Below, in pieces: positions 36,374 to 45,392 of a stretch of DNA of 64,000 bases. Source of the DNA: Flavobacteriaceae bacterium LYZ1037 (lineage in GTDB: Bacteria; Bacteroidota; Bacteroidia; Flavobacteriales; Flavobacteriaceae). Within the stretch, counting starts at the first letter, position 1, and every line of letters starts with the position of its first letter. Made by a program: the position numbers and the translations under genes. The stretch spans positions 310,001-374,000 of the forward strand of contig QFWS01000003.1 of NCBI GenBank assembly GCA_003144015.1. Direction: 5' to 3'. A model generated the notes under the pieces. The model made no database searches, was not told where the DNA came from, and was given only the letters and a program-made list of their open reading frames with translations.

Positions 36374-36410
36374 TTAATTTTAAATACAATTACGTAAAAA
36401 TTCGTTAAAA

Positions 36411-37349
36411 ATGAAAAAGGCAGGTATTATAGGTGGTTCAGGTTTTATAGGAAGCTATATAACCAAAGAGTTTTTAGATAATAATTTCGAAGTAAAAGTG
36501 TCTGCCACAGATATTTCAAAAGAAGAAAAATACCAACATTTAATGACTCTTGAAAATTCAGATTATTTGCATATTTGTGAATTAGATGTAACCAATAAAA
36601 CTGCTCTAAGAGACTTTGTTAAAGATTGTGATATTGTCATTCATGGAGGAACTCCTTTCCAATTGGATTTTAAGGATGCAAAAACCGAATTACTAGAGCC
36701 AACAATCAAAGGCACAGAAAATTTTCTAGAAATCATAAAAGAAACACCAACGGTTAAAAAAGTAGTTATCATTGCGTCAGTTGGTGCTTGGAATACAGAT
36801 TTTCCTTTGCCTGCAGGCACAAAAACTTCAGAAGATATCTTTAGTGAAAAAGACACCCCATTTTTTAATGAAGAAAGTCATCCTTATGCCCAAGCTAAGT
36901 TTATAGCCAATCAAACCGTAGAAGAATTTATAAAAAAAAATCCTAAGCTTAATTTCGAAATTACAAGTGTATCACCTACAATGGTTATGGGAAAATCCTT
37001 ATCAAAACGGGAAGACTCCACCTCTACTGGTATCCAATTTCTTTTCAAAAACAAGATTGCTCCCAACCCCTTTATACAAATGTTTTATGATACAGACATA
37101 CCATTAGCAATTGTAAATGTTAAAGATGTTGCTACTGGAATTTATAAAGCTGCTACAATTCCTGGAAACCATGGAAAAAATTATTTATTGTCAAGCGAAA
37201 CTTATCCTGTGTCCGATGTGTCGTTGATGTTAAATAATAAAGATCCAAAAAATACGCCTAAAATCATCTATCAAAACCAAAAAGCAGAACGCGAATTAGG
37301 ATTGCCCTTTCGTTCGGTAAAATCGACATTACAGGACTATAATTCATAA
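36411..37349 (+). CDS. NAD(P)-dependent extended SDR (dihydroflavonol reductase-like)
   Basis: An extended short-chain dehydrogenase/epimerase of 312 residues. The Rossmann motif is GGSGFIG (about 8-14) and the catalytic pair is YAQAK (about 162-166). After it comes the segment ITSVSPTMVMG, typical of reductases of the dihydroflavonol/cinnamoyl-CoA branch. Substrate contacts in the C-terminal half (LAIVNVKDVATGI) fit that branch. It heads a closely spaced operon: the methyltransferase gene begins 14 nt after its stop, then RidA-like, peptidase and esterase genes. The substrate is not predictable. A large hairpin lies upstream and could influence the operon leader. Confidence 0.88.
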   Translation: MKKAGIIGGSGFIGSYITKEFLDNNFEVKVSATDISKEEKYQHLMTLENSDYLHICELDVTNKTALRDFVKDCDIVIHGGTPFQLDFKDAKTELLEPTIKGTENFLEIIKETPTVKKVVIIASVGAWNTDFPLPAGTKTSEDIFSEKDTPFFNEESHPYAQAKFIANQTVEEFIKKNPKLNFEITSVSPTMVMGKSLSKREDSTSTGIQFLFKNKIAPNPFIQMFYDTDIPLAIVNVKDVATGIYKAATIPGNHGKNYLLSSETYPVSDVSLMLNNKDPKNTPKIIYQNQKAERELGLPFRSVKSTLQDYNS

Positions 37350-37363
37350 TATACATTAAACAC

Positions 37364-38395
37364 ATGGAAACTCAAATAAAACCATCACCAGCAGCAATCC
37401 TTCAAATTGGAACTGGTTTTTGGGCATCAAAAACATTACTAACAGCTGTAAATATGAATTTATTTACACTTTTGGCAAATGGAGAAAAATCAGGACAAGA
37501 CATTCAAGCGAAATTAGGTCTACACAACAGAAGTCTTTATGACTTTCTAGACGCATTAGTCGCTTTAGGATTTTTAAGCCGAACTGGAATAAAAGAAACT
37601 GCTGTTTACAAGAATACCGAAGACACAAATCTGTTTCTTGACAAAAACAAACCTTCTTATATTGGAGGGATTTTAGAAATGGCCAATAATCGTTTGTATC
37701 CATTTTGGAACGATTTAGAAGAGGGCTTAAAAACGGGTTTGCCACAAAACGAATCCAAAAATAATGGTCAACCGCCATTTGAACTCATCTATGCTGATCC
37801 TGCCAAGCTTAGTGAATTTATTCATGCTATGGCTGGTGTGCAAACTGGAAATTTTATGACTTTTTCAAAAGAATTCGATTTTTCAAACTACAAAACCCTT
37901 TGTGATATAGGTGGTAGTGGTGGTCATTTTTCTGCACATATTGTTATGAACAATCCGCATATCCATTGTACGTCTTTCGATTTACTACCTGTAGAGCCTA
38001 TTGCCAAAGACATTATAAATACTATGAATTTGAGTGATAACGTAACACTTGCATCTGGAGATTTTTTTGAAGATGATTTTCCCAAAGCCGATATCATCAC
38101 TATGGGAAATGTGTTACATGATTGGGGAGAACAAGACAAACTCATGCTTATTGAAAAAGCATACAGAGCCCTACCAATTGGTGGTGCCCTAGTGGTAATA
38201 GAAAACATTATTGATGATGCCCGAAGTAAAAATGCTTTTGGATTGTTAATGTCATTAAATATGTTAATTGAAACTGAAAAAGGTTTTGATTTCACCTTCG
38301 AAGATTTCAACAAATGGACAAAACAAGTTGGGTTTAAATCTACCACATTACTACCTCTGGCAGGACCAGCGAGTGCTGCGATTGCTTACAAATAA
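37364..38395 (+). CDS. SAM-dependent O-methyltransferase (plant/antibiotic-type, AdoMet_MTase_2)
   Basis: A 343-residue methyltransferase with a dimerisation domain first: residues 1-100 are helical and winged-helix-like, with LLTAVNMNLFTLL and LYDFLDALVALGFL. The SAM-binding Rossmann domain has motif I LCDIGGSGGHFS (about 180-191), an acidic residue after the second strand (SFDLLPV), GDFFEDDFPKADIITMGNVLHDWGE and motif V ALVVIENII. The NVLHDW histidine is the catalytic base position in O-methyltransferases of hydroxyindole, phenol and polyketide type. The adjacent SDR genes and thioesterase hint at small-molecule tailoring or degradation. The methyl acceptor is unknown. Confidence 0.9.
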   Translation: METQIKPSPAAILQIGTGFWASKTLLTAVNMNLFTLLANGEKSGQDIQAKLGLHNRSLYDFLDALVALGFLSRTGIKETAVYKNTEDTNLFLDKNKPSYIGGILEMANNRLYPFWNDLEEGLKTGLPQNESKNNGQPPFELIYADPAKLSEFIHAMAGVQTGNFMTFSKEFDFSNYKTLCDIGGSGGHFSAHIVMNNPHIHCTSFDLLPVEPIAKDIINTMNLSDNVTLASGDFFEDDFPKADIITMGNVLHDWGEQDKLMLIEKAYRALPIGGALVVIENIIDDARSKNAFGLLMSLNMLIETEKGFDFTFEDFNKWTKQVGFKSTTLLPLAGPASAAIAYK

Positions 38396-38428
38396 TACAG
38401 TTTAACTATTAATTAAATATAAATTACA

Positions 38429-38950
38429 ATGACAAAAGCAACCTTTTTAAACCTAGCAGTTTTAACACTTATTATTACTGCTTCATTAGTAAGTTGTAAG
38501 GAAGAAACTAAAACTGAAACTCCTCAACCAGAACCTCAACCAATTGTAGTTGAAGTAGATGAAACACCAGACTATTTTCTTCTACGTCCAGAAGTTGAAA
38601 AAGCATATGGCTATTCGCATGCAGTAAAAATTGGCAACGACATTAAAATTTCTGGAGCCGTAAGTATGGATGATGAAGGCAACCCAACTGCTGTTGGAGA
38701 TTTAGAACAACAAATGAAAAACTGCTATGCGGATTTAGAAAAAGTTTTAAAACATTATGGCTGCACATTTGATGATGTAGTGAAGGAAGATGTATTTACA
38801 ACCAACATGCCTAAATTTTTAGAAGTGGCAGGATATAGAGCTGAAATTTATAAAAAGCAATTCCCAACTGGAACGTGGCTTGGAGTTAAGGAACTGGCCA
38901 TTCCTGAATTTATGATTGAAATAGAATTGGAAGTACATAAATCAAAATAA
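38429..38950 (+). CDS. RidA/YjgF family lipoprotein
   Basis: A 173-residue protein made of a lipoprotein signal (lipobox LVSCKEE, cysteine near residue 23), a Glu/Pro-rich linker of about 25 residues, then a RidA domain. The domain shows YGYSHAVKIGNDIKISGAVSMDDEGNP, QMKNCYADLEKVLKHYG and GTWLGVKELAIPEFMIEIEL. In cytoplasmic RidA the catalytic arginine sits in a conserved R-V/N-A-R segment that cannot be matched clearly here; ELAIPEF replaces the usual A-x-L-P. Classic RidA deaminates reactive enamine/imine intermediates. This one is exported and so probably does something else. It sits in the 36411-45392 operon. Confidence 0.85.
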   Translation: MTKATFLNLAVLTLIITASLVSCKEETKTETPQPEPQPIVVEVDETPDYFLLRPEVEKAYGYSHAVKIGNDIKISGAVSMDDEGNPTAVGDLEQQMKNCYADLEKVLKHYGCTFDDVVKEDVFTTNMPKFLEVAGYRAEIYKKQFPTGTWLGVKELAIPEFMIEIELEVHKSK

Positions 38951-38988
38951 CAAACATAATTACTCAGTATAATTACAAAATCAATAAC

Positions 38989-40542
38989 ATGAAAATATTA
39001 TCTAAAATTTTTATAACAGGATTCCTTTTTATTGGATTTGCTGCAACCAGCCAAACAACATCTCAAGCACTATCTAAAATTAATACGGAAGGCTTTCAGA
39101 AATCGCAAGTTATGAGTTTAATTTCAGACTTATCAGATGTGTATGGTCCACGATTAACAGGAACCAATCAATATTTTATAGCTGCAGAATGGGCAAAGAA
39201 AACCCTAGAAAGTTGGGGAGTCGATAACGTGTATTTCGAAAACTATTGTGATGATTGTATGGGCTGGGAAGTCAAATCCTTTAATATAGAAATGACAGAA
39301 CCAGCTTACATGAAAATACAAGCCTATCCATATGCATGGACAGAAAGCTCCAATGGTGTGCAAATAGGTGATTTGATTTGGATTGAGCATTATGCTAATT
39401 TAGACCAAGTAAAAAAACAATGGGCTGGAAAATTACAAGGAAAAACAATCCTGATAGGTTCAGCTCCAGTACAAAATATGCTATTCGATCCTCTTTCTAC
39501 ACGCTTTACAGAAGACCAAATTAAAGAAGCTGAAAAATCTATTGTACCTGCACCAAACAATTCTTTAAGTCATAATGCTGGAGATTTGGATTTAATTGGA
39601 AATTTGGATATGATATTCGCAAGTATGGTAAAAAAAGATGATGCCTTTTTTGCCTTTTTAAAAGCTGAAGGAGCTTTAAGCATGTTAGGAACAACTCCTT
39701 TTTTTCCTGGTGTTATTCACCCAAGTGGTACGTATAATTTTAGAGAAAGTGATGAGAAACCAATCCCCTATTTTGCCATTTCGCCAGAAAATTTCGGAAA
39801 ACTAAAACGTTTATCAGTTAGAGGAATGAACCCAAAAATTAAATTCCATTTAGATTCTGAATTGTATTTAAATCCTAAAAACAATGTCAATATTATTGCA
39901 GAAATTACAGGTTCGGATCCAAAATTAAAAGACGAAGTTGTGATGATTGGTGCACATTTCGACTCTTGGCATCCAGCTTCTGGAGCTACAGATAATGGCG
40001 CTGGCTCTGCAGTCATGATGGAAGTGATGCGTATTATTAAAGCCTCTGGATTAAAACCAAAACGAACGATTAGAATCGCACTTTGGGGAGGCGAAGAACA
40101 AGCGTTTTTAGGTTCCTTGGCTTATGCGGAAAAACATTATGGAAAAGTAAAAGAAACGACTAGAAAAAAAGAAGTTGAAAAAATTTCGGCTTATATCAAT
40201 ATGGATAATGGTGCTGGCCAAATGCGTGGCATCTATTTACAAGGAAACGAAGCAGTTAGGCCTATTTTTAAAAGTATGTTAGAGCCATACGCTTATTTAG
40301 ATGTGAATAATCTAACCATTCAAAATACGGATTTTACTGATCATGATGTTTTCGATTATTACAAAATCCCTGGATTTCAAATCATACAAGATCCATTAAA
40401 TTATAGTACAGTCACACATCACACGAATTTAGATGATTTAGAATATGTTCCCGAACGCGATATGATGATTAATGCGACTGTAATTGCAGCACTAGTTTAT
40501 CAAATTGCAGAGAGAGATTCGCGTTTACCTAGAGAAGATTAA
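38989..40542 (+). CDS. Secreted M28 family metallopeptidase (carboxypeptidase Q-like)
   Basis: An exported zinc peptidase of 517 residues with a signal peptide (MKILSKIFITGFLFIGFAATSQ). A protease-associated (PA) insert fills about 110-250. The catalytic domain has metal ligands GAHFDSWHPASGATDNGAGS (His and Asp of the first cluster, Asp in TDNGAG), the general base and ligand pair WGGEEQAFLGS, and a later Asp in YINMDNGAG. The final His ligand is probably in TVTHHTNLDDLEYV. All ligands are present, so it should be active on small peptides in the periplasm or outside. Neighbouring peptidase genes are broken, so this may be the only working secreted peptidase of the cluster. Confidence 0.92.
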   Translation: MKILSKIFITGFLFIGFAATSQTTSQALSKINTEGFQKSQVMSLISDLSDVYGPRLTGTNQYFIAAEWAKKTLESWGVDNVYFENYCDDCMGWEVKSFNIEMTEPAYMKIQAYPYAWTESSNGVQIGDLIWIEHYANLDQVKKQWAGKLQGKTILIGSAPVQNMLFDPLSTRFTEDQIKEAEKSIVPAPNNSLSHNAGDLDLIGNLDMIFASMVKKDDAFFAFLKAEGALSMLGTTPFFPGVIHPSGTYNFRESDEKPIPYFAISPENFGKLKRLSVRGMNPKIKFHLDSELYLNPKNNVNIIAEITGSDPKLKDEVVMIGAHFDSWHPASGATDNGAGSAVMMEVMRIIKASGLKPKRTIRIALWGGEEQAFLGSLAYAEKHYGKVKETTRKKEVEKISAYINMDNGAGQMRGIYLQGNEAVRPIFKSMLEPYAYLDVNNLTIQNTDFTDHDVFDYYKIPGFQIIQDPLNYSTVTHHTNLDDLEYVPERDMMINATVIAALVYQIAERDSRLPRED

Positions 40543-40565
40543 AGATAACTATTGAATTTAAAACT

Positions 40566-41035
40566 ATGAAATTAATTTTCGCCTTTATTGTAATGATTTC
40601 TATAAGCCTAAATTGCTTAAGTCAGGAAAAAAATAACGGACAAATAATAAATTATAAAACAGGAAATCCAGCAGATTGGCCAAAAGAACTTGATGCTGTG
40701 ATATCTGCTCCAAATAATCATAAAATTCTATTAGAAAACGATCAGGTAAGAGTTTTAGAAGTGACTCTAGCTCCAGGTGAAATAGAAGCATTACATCATC
40801 ACCAATGGCCAAGTGTTCTTTATATTCAAGAAGCTGGTGATTTTACAGATTCTGATGGCGATGATAGAGTGCATCCAGGACATGCTAGAAAAATGGTAGC
40901 TAAAATGAATGATATGGTTACAAAACCTATTATTATGAAAATACTGAAGGTGGTCATGCAGGTTCTTCAACAAATGAGCAAAGTGCAAAATCAAATGCTT
41001 TGATGTTTTCCTATTTGTTGATGAAGTTGAAGTAA
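40566..41035 (+). pseudogene. Cupin gene fused to a frameshifted C-terminal remnant of an S9 prolyl oligopeptidase
   Basis: The open frame is 145 codons (40566-41003). Residues 1-98 are a signal peptide plus a truncated cupin domain (RVLEVTLAPGEIEALHHHQWPSVLYI, with the HHH metal motif). From about 40859 the sequence changes to DDRVHPGHARKMVAKMNDM, the standard C-terminal sequence of S9A prolyl oligopeptidases. One G is missing in the run at 40916-40917. Restoring it puts the rest in frame as YYENTEGGHAGSS...NEQSAKSNALMFSYLLMKLK, ending at TAA 41033-41035. A deletion thus joined the front of a cupin gene to the last about 60 codons of a peptidase gene, and a frameshift followed. The catalytic histidine of S9 (EGGHAG) is in the out-of-frame part. 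Confidence 0.85.
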
Positions 41036-41082
41036 TTAATATCATAACAATCTGTTATATGCAACCTTTAAAACCAACCAAA

Positions 41083-41970
41083 ATGACTATTTCAAAACCT
41101 AGTAATTTTTTATTTACAACAATACTATTACTAGTATTATGTAATTCTCTATTTAGCCAAAAATTAGAGCCAAAAGAAAGATTACCAGAACCTGACCATA
41201 CTATAACCTCAAAAATAACAGGTCATGACTATCAACTATATATGTCTTTTCCCAGAGGTTACTCAACCAAAGACACCATTTCCTATCCTATTTTATATGT
41301 TTTGGATGGTTGGCGTGATTTTGATTTTTTTAATACAGAACAAAGAAGATTATCTGGAAAAATTGAAGATGTTATCATCATAGGTATTAGTTCTGGGCTT
41401 GACGGATTAAGTTTTGGACTTTCTAGAACTCTTGATTATACCACAACTGTTGATACAATTTTTACAAGGGATGGGGAAAAAAAATTCAACCTTCCAAAAG
41501 GAACTGCAAAATCTGGTGGAGCCTCTCAATTTTTAGAAGCTCTTAAAACCGAAATAACGCCATTTGTCGACAAACATTATAAAACCAATTCAGAGAGAGG
41601 TATTTCAGGCCATTCATTTGCTGGACTGTTTACGGCTTACGTATTTTTAAATTCAGATGGTTTTTTTACAAAATTCGGCATCAATAGTCCTTCGCTATGG
41701 TGGGATGAAAAGAAATTATTAGATCAAGCTATTTTACAATTTACCGAAAATAAAACCTGGAATATACCACCAACTAAAGTTTATATTTCCGTTGGAGGGA
41801 AAGAAGGAATAGATATGGTTCCCCAAATGATTGAGTTCAGCTTAAATCTTGAAGAAGCATCATATAATAATATAGATTTAAAATGGCATGTATTTGATGA
41901 TGAATCACATGGATCTGTTATTAGACCAAGTTTGACGCAAACATTAATTGAATTGTATGGAAAAGATTAA
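41083..41970 (+). CDS. Alpha/beta hydrolase, esterase D/enterochelin esterase-like (PF00756)
   Basis: An exported esterase of about 295 residues. It could start at ATG 41059; I prefer 41083, which places the signal peptide (LFTTILLLVLCNSLFSQ) nearer the N-terminus. Visible parts are an oxyanion-side segment YPILYVLDGWRDFDFF and the nucleophile elbow GISGHSFAGLFTAYVF (G-x-S-x-G as GHSFAG). The acidic residue is probably in VSVGGKEG..., and the catalytic His is in DDESHGSVIRP. The set matches putative esterase family proteins of the siderophore-esterase superfamily, but the natural ester is unknown. It sits between two degraded peptidase genes. Confidence 0.87.
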   Translation: MTISKPSNFLFTTILLLVLCNSLFSQKLEPKERLPEPDHTITSKITGHDYQLYMSFPRGYSTKDTISYPILYVLDGWRDFDFFNTEQRRLSGKIEDVIIIGISSGLDGLSFGLSRTLDYTTTVDTIFTRDGEKKFNLPKGTAKSGGASQFLEALKTEITPFVDKHYKTNSERGISGHSFAGLFTAYVFLNSDGFFTKFGINSPSLWWDEKKLLDQAILQFTENKTWNIPPTKVYISVGGKEGIDMVPQMIEFSLNLEEASYNNIDLKWHVFDDESHGSVIRPSLTQTLIELYGKD

Positions 41971-41977
41971 AAAACAC

Positions 41978-43951
41978 ATGAAAATAAAAACAGGTATTAC
42001 CCTTTGTCTTCTATTATCTATTTTCACCTTATTCGGGCAAAACATAACCGGAAAATGGTATGAAATTCAGGATCCGAATGCGAGTTTAGAATTCACTATC
42101 GACAAAACAAGCGAAGCATATTCTGGCTCTTTCAATTGGCAATGGAAAAGTTGGATTAGCACAGTTAATGCACCACTCGATCATATAATTGTTAAGAACG
42201 ATTCACTTTTACTGGAATTAACACATGCAGACTTTAAACTAAATTTCAAATTAAAAAAAGAGGATAAAACTGAAAACTACAAAGGCTTTTTTTATCTCGG
42301 ACCACGCCAATTAGGACCAGTTACTTTGAGTCGGACTCCTATAAAACGTGTTTTGACTATTCCCGAAGTCGTCGAAAAAACTTACAGTAGACAAGACACC
42401 TTAAGAGGCAAAATAACGGATGAAAGAGCATGGTGGAATTTAACGCATTACGATTTGGATTTTGAATTGGACATAGAAAATAAATTCATCAAAGGCTCTA
42501 ACACCATTACGTATATAGTATTAGAATCAAAAAATGACATGCAAATCGACTTGCAGCCTCCTTTGAAAATTACTAAAGTGATTCAAGCTGGTGATTCTTT
42601 GACTTTTACACAAGAAGGAAATGCGTATGTCATTCATCTGAAAGAAAATCAAACAAAAGGATCCTCAAAAGAGATTGAAGTATTCTATGAAGGAAACCCA
42701 AAGGAAGCACCGAGAGCACCTTGGGATGGTGGTTTTTCGTGGGAGAAAGATGCAAATGGCAAACCTGTAGTATTCACCTCATGTCAAGGAGAAGGTGCTA
42801 GTTTATGGTGGCCAAACAAAGATCACATGTACGATGAGCCAGATAATGGCATGATCATACGTGTAACCGTACCTGAAGATCTTATAGCGGTTGCCAATGG
42901 GAAACTTACAGCGACCGAAAAAAAGGATAATGGTACAACAACTTATCAATGGACAGTTGTTAACCCTATCAATAGTTATGGTGTTGCTCTTAACGTAGCA
43001 GATTATGTTCATTTTTCAGATCCATACAATGGAATGGAAGGAACACTGGAATGTGATTATTATGTCCTGCCTGAACATCTAGAAGAAGCCAAGGTTCAAT
43101 TTAAACAAGCACACTCAATGTTAGAAGCTTTTGAATATTGGTTTGGTCCTTATCCGTTTTATGAAGATAGTTACAAACTAGTAGAAGGTGTTGGCATGGA
43201 GCATCAAAGTTCCATTGGTTACTCTGGTGGCTTTATAAATGGGAATCGTGGTAATGATATGTCAGGATCGGGTTGGGGATTAAAATTCGATTATTTGATT
43301 ATTCACGAATCTGGTCACTAATGGTTTGCGAATAACATTACTTACAAAGATATGGCAGATATGTGGGTCCATGAGGGATTTACAACCTACTCTGAAGCTT
43401 TGTATGTAGAATATCATTTTGGGAAAAAAGCTGGAGCAGAATATATAAAAGGACTTTCCCAAGGTATTAATAACGACATCCCAATTATTGGAGAATACGA
43501 CGTTAATGATACGGATTACACACAAGATGCATACCTAAAATCTGCTACAGTTTTGCACACATTAAGGCAAGTTATTAATGATGACGAAAAGTGGAGAGCT
43601 ATTCTAACGGGTTTAAATACAGAATTCTACCATAAAACAGTGACTACAGCAGATATTGAAAATTATATTACCAAACAATCAGGATTAGACTTAAGCACAT
43701 TCTTTGAGCAATACTTAAGAACCATAGAAGTACCTACGCTAGAATACTTTTTTGAAGATAACAAATTTGCTTATCGTTGGATAAATGCTGTTCCCGGATT
43801 TGATATGCCATTGAAAGTAAAACTAGATAACAAGGAACAATGGATTCATCCAACCACCAAATGGACACATGAGTACACCAAAGACACTAAAAATGAATTG
43901 ATCATTGATCCCAATTTTTATGTGGCTGGTTTTAGAAATATGAAAGAATAA
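41978..43951 (+). pseudogene. M1 family zinc aminopeptidase interrupted by an in-frame TAA inside the HExxHE motif
   Basis: The frame is continuous from ATG 41978 to TAA 43949-43951, except for one TAA at 43319-43321. An N-terminal signal peptide and a lipocalin-like domain of about 110 residues precede the M1 domain. The exopeptidase motif is GVGMEHQSS, and the zinc site reads HESGH-stop-WFANNIT, followed by MWVHEGFTTYSEAL with the distal zinc Glu. In M1 enzymes the residue after HExxH is Glu, so GAA changed to TAA by one G-to-T substitution. Restored, it would be 657 residues. The truncated 447-residue product lacks the third zinc ligand and must be inactive. A second open stretch (43322-43951) has no obvious start. 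A sequencing error is possible. Confidence 0.9.
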
Positions 43952-43964
43952 ACCCTTTTAGAAT

Positions 43965-44507
43965 ATGATATACTATTGGCTACATCTTTTTTACATATTC
44001 ATTGGTTCCAAATTCTTTTGGAAACCAGTAGGCTTGACATCTAATCTCACCAGAAAACGACGTGTTAACATTCTTGATTGCGAGACTTTGAGATACATGA
44101 ACAATTCCAAATACATCAATTACATGGATTTTATTCGGTTTGAAATCATGTTTCGATCTCAATTATTTAATAATTCCGTTAAAAAAGGCATGTTTGCGGT
44201 ATTAGGTTCACAGAAAATAATTTACAAGAAACCACTAAAAAGATGGTCCACTTTTTCAATAACCTTGTCTCTGGAAGGCTGGGATGAAAAATGGGTATAC
44301 CACAAACATACTTTTACACAAAAGAATCAAGTTTGTGCAATTGGCTATACAAAAGCGGCTTTTTGGAAAGGTAAAAAAGCTCAGAATATAGACCAAATTC
44401 TTAAAAACTCTGGCGTGACTTTAAATGAAATGAACCCATCTGCAAACGTTCTAAAGCTTTTTGAAACCGATTATGAGCTTTTGAAAGAAACAGAAGAAGC
44501 AACATAA
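43965..44507 (+). CDS. Acyl-CoA thioesterase-like protein (4HBT_2, THEM6-like)
   Basis: A 180-residue hot-dog-fold protein with an N-terminal hydrophobic stretch of about 20 residues (YYWLHLFYIFIGSKFFW), possibly a membrane anchor. The fold shows CETLRYMNNSKYINYMDFIRFEIMF, which contains the N-x-x-Y-x-x-x-x-D-x-x-R signature of thioesterases of this group. Strands FSITLSLEGWDEKWVYHKHTF and a final helix follow. Members called THEM6/UPF0670-like are widespread, but substrates are poorly known. Next to SDR and methyltransferase genes, it may act on an acyl intermediate of the same pathway. Confidence 0.82.
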   Translation: MIYYWLHLFYIFIGSKFFWKPVGLTSNLTRKRRVNILDCETLRYMNNSKYINYMDFIRFEIMFRSQLFNNSVKKGMFAVLGSQKIIYKKPLKRWSTFSITLSLEGWDEKWVYHKHTFTQKNQVCAIGYTKAAFWKGKKAQNIDQILKNSGVTLNEMNPSANVLKLFETDYELLKETEEAT

Positions 44508-44537
44508 TAATATTACTAATAATTAACACATCAAATT

Positions 44538-45392
44538 ATGAAAACCGTACTCATCACAGGAACTAGCAAAGGAATTGGACTTGAAACAGCACTCACTTTC
44601 GGTCGTGCAGGCTACAAAGTTTTTGCAACCATGAGAAACCCTGAAAATGCTTCAGAATTTAAACAAAAAATAGCTTCCGAATCTCTGGACATCAGCATTC
44701 ATAAAATGGACGTGGATTCAGATGCATCTGTTAATAATTGTATAGATTCTATATTCGACACTCACGAAAACATAGATGTTTTGGTAAATAATGCAGGTAT
44801 TGAACGTCATGGTTCTATTGAAGAAATGCCTATGGACGATTTTCATTCCGTTATGAACACCAATTACCTTGGAGTCCTTAGATGCACCAAAGCCTTGCTC
44901 CCACAAATGCGAAAAAACAAAGCAGGCTGCATTATTAATATAGCATCTGTTGCTGGTCATATTTCAAACAGTCCGTTGGGTGCTTATGCCGCAAGCAAAC
45001 ATGCCCTTGAAGCTATTAGTGAGGCTTTGGCGCAAGAAGTAAAACCTTTTAATGTTCGTGTTGCCATTGTTGAACCAGGCATTATTAATACCGAAATGGC
45101 AAATAATATTTCAGTAGATGGAGAATCTATTTATCCGCATTCCAAACGTTTTTCCGGACTCTTTTCTGCATCGTTAAAAACGCCAACACCACCTTCCCTA
45201 GTGGCAAATAAAATTTTAGAAATTTCAGAAAGTAATACTTGGAAATTAAGACATCCTGTTGGACCAGATGCAGAACCATTTATTGCATGGCGTGCCTCGA
45301 TGAGCGATGAAGAATGGGTAGATTGGAACGCAGTAAATGATGAAGAATGGTATAATTCTGTAGAAAGAGATTTTGGCTTAAATGCGCGATAA
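44538..45392 (+). CDS. SDR family NAD(P)-dependent oxidoreductase
   Basis: A classical short-chain dehydrogenase of 284 residues. The cofactor motif is TGTSKGIG (about 6-13), then NNAG and the active-site Ser and Tyr/Lys in SVAGHISNSPLGAYAASKHALE. The RVAIVEPGIINTEM segment following the catalytic Lys is typical of 17-beta-hydroxysteroid-dehydrogenase-like and related SDRs. The C-terminal part contains a Trp-rich tail (EEWVDWNAVNDEEWYN). It ends the operon that begins at 36411, which also starts with an SDR. Substrate unknown. A possible terminator lies about 170 nt downstream. Confidence 0.93.
   Translation: MKTVLITGTSKGIGLETALTFGRAGYKVFATMRNPENASEFKQKIASESLDISIHKMDVDSDASVNNCIDSIFDTHENIDVLVNNAGIERHGSIEEMPMDDFHSVMNTNYLGVLRCTKALLPQMRKNKAGCIINIASVAGHISNSPLGAYAASKHALEAISEALAQEVKPFNVRVAIVEPGIINTEMANNISVDGESIYPHSKRFSGLFSASLKTPTPPSLVANKILEISESNTWKLRHPVGPDAEPFIAWRASMSDEEWVDWNAVNDEEWYNSVERDFGLNAR

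Noticed and set aside
37924-38346. Reverse-strand ORF of 140 codons opposite the methyltransferase
   Set aside because: Shadow of the methyltransferase SAM-binding domain; low-complexity translation and no start context.
43319-43321. Recoding (selenocysteine or programmed readthrough) at the M1 stop
   Set aside because: Selenocysteine uses TGA, not TAA, and the expected residue is Glu. A simple G-to-T substitution explains it; no structure suggesting readthrough was seen.
36411-45392. Genomic island bounded by the two hairpins at 36278 and 45561
   Set aside because: The hairpins differ in sequence, no integrase or direct repeats were found, and base composition looks like that of the neighbours.
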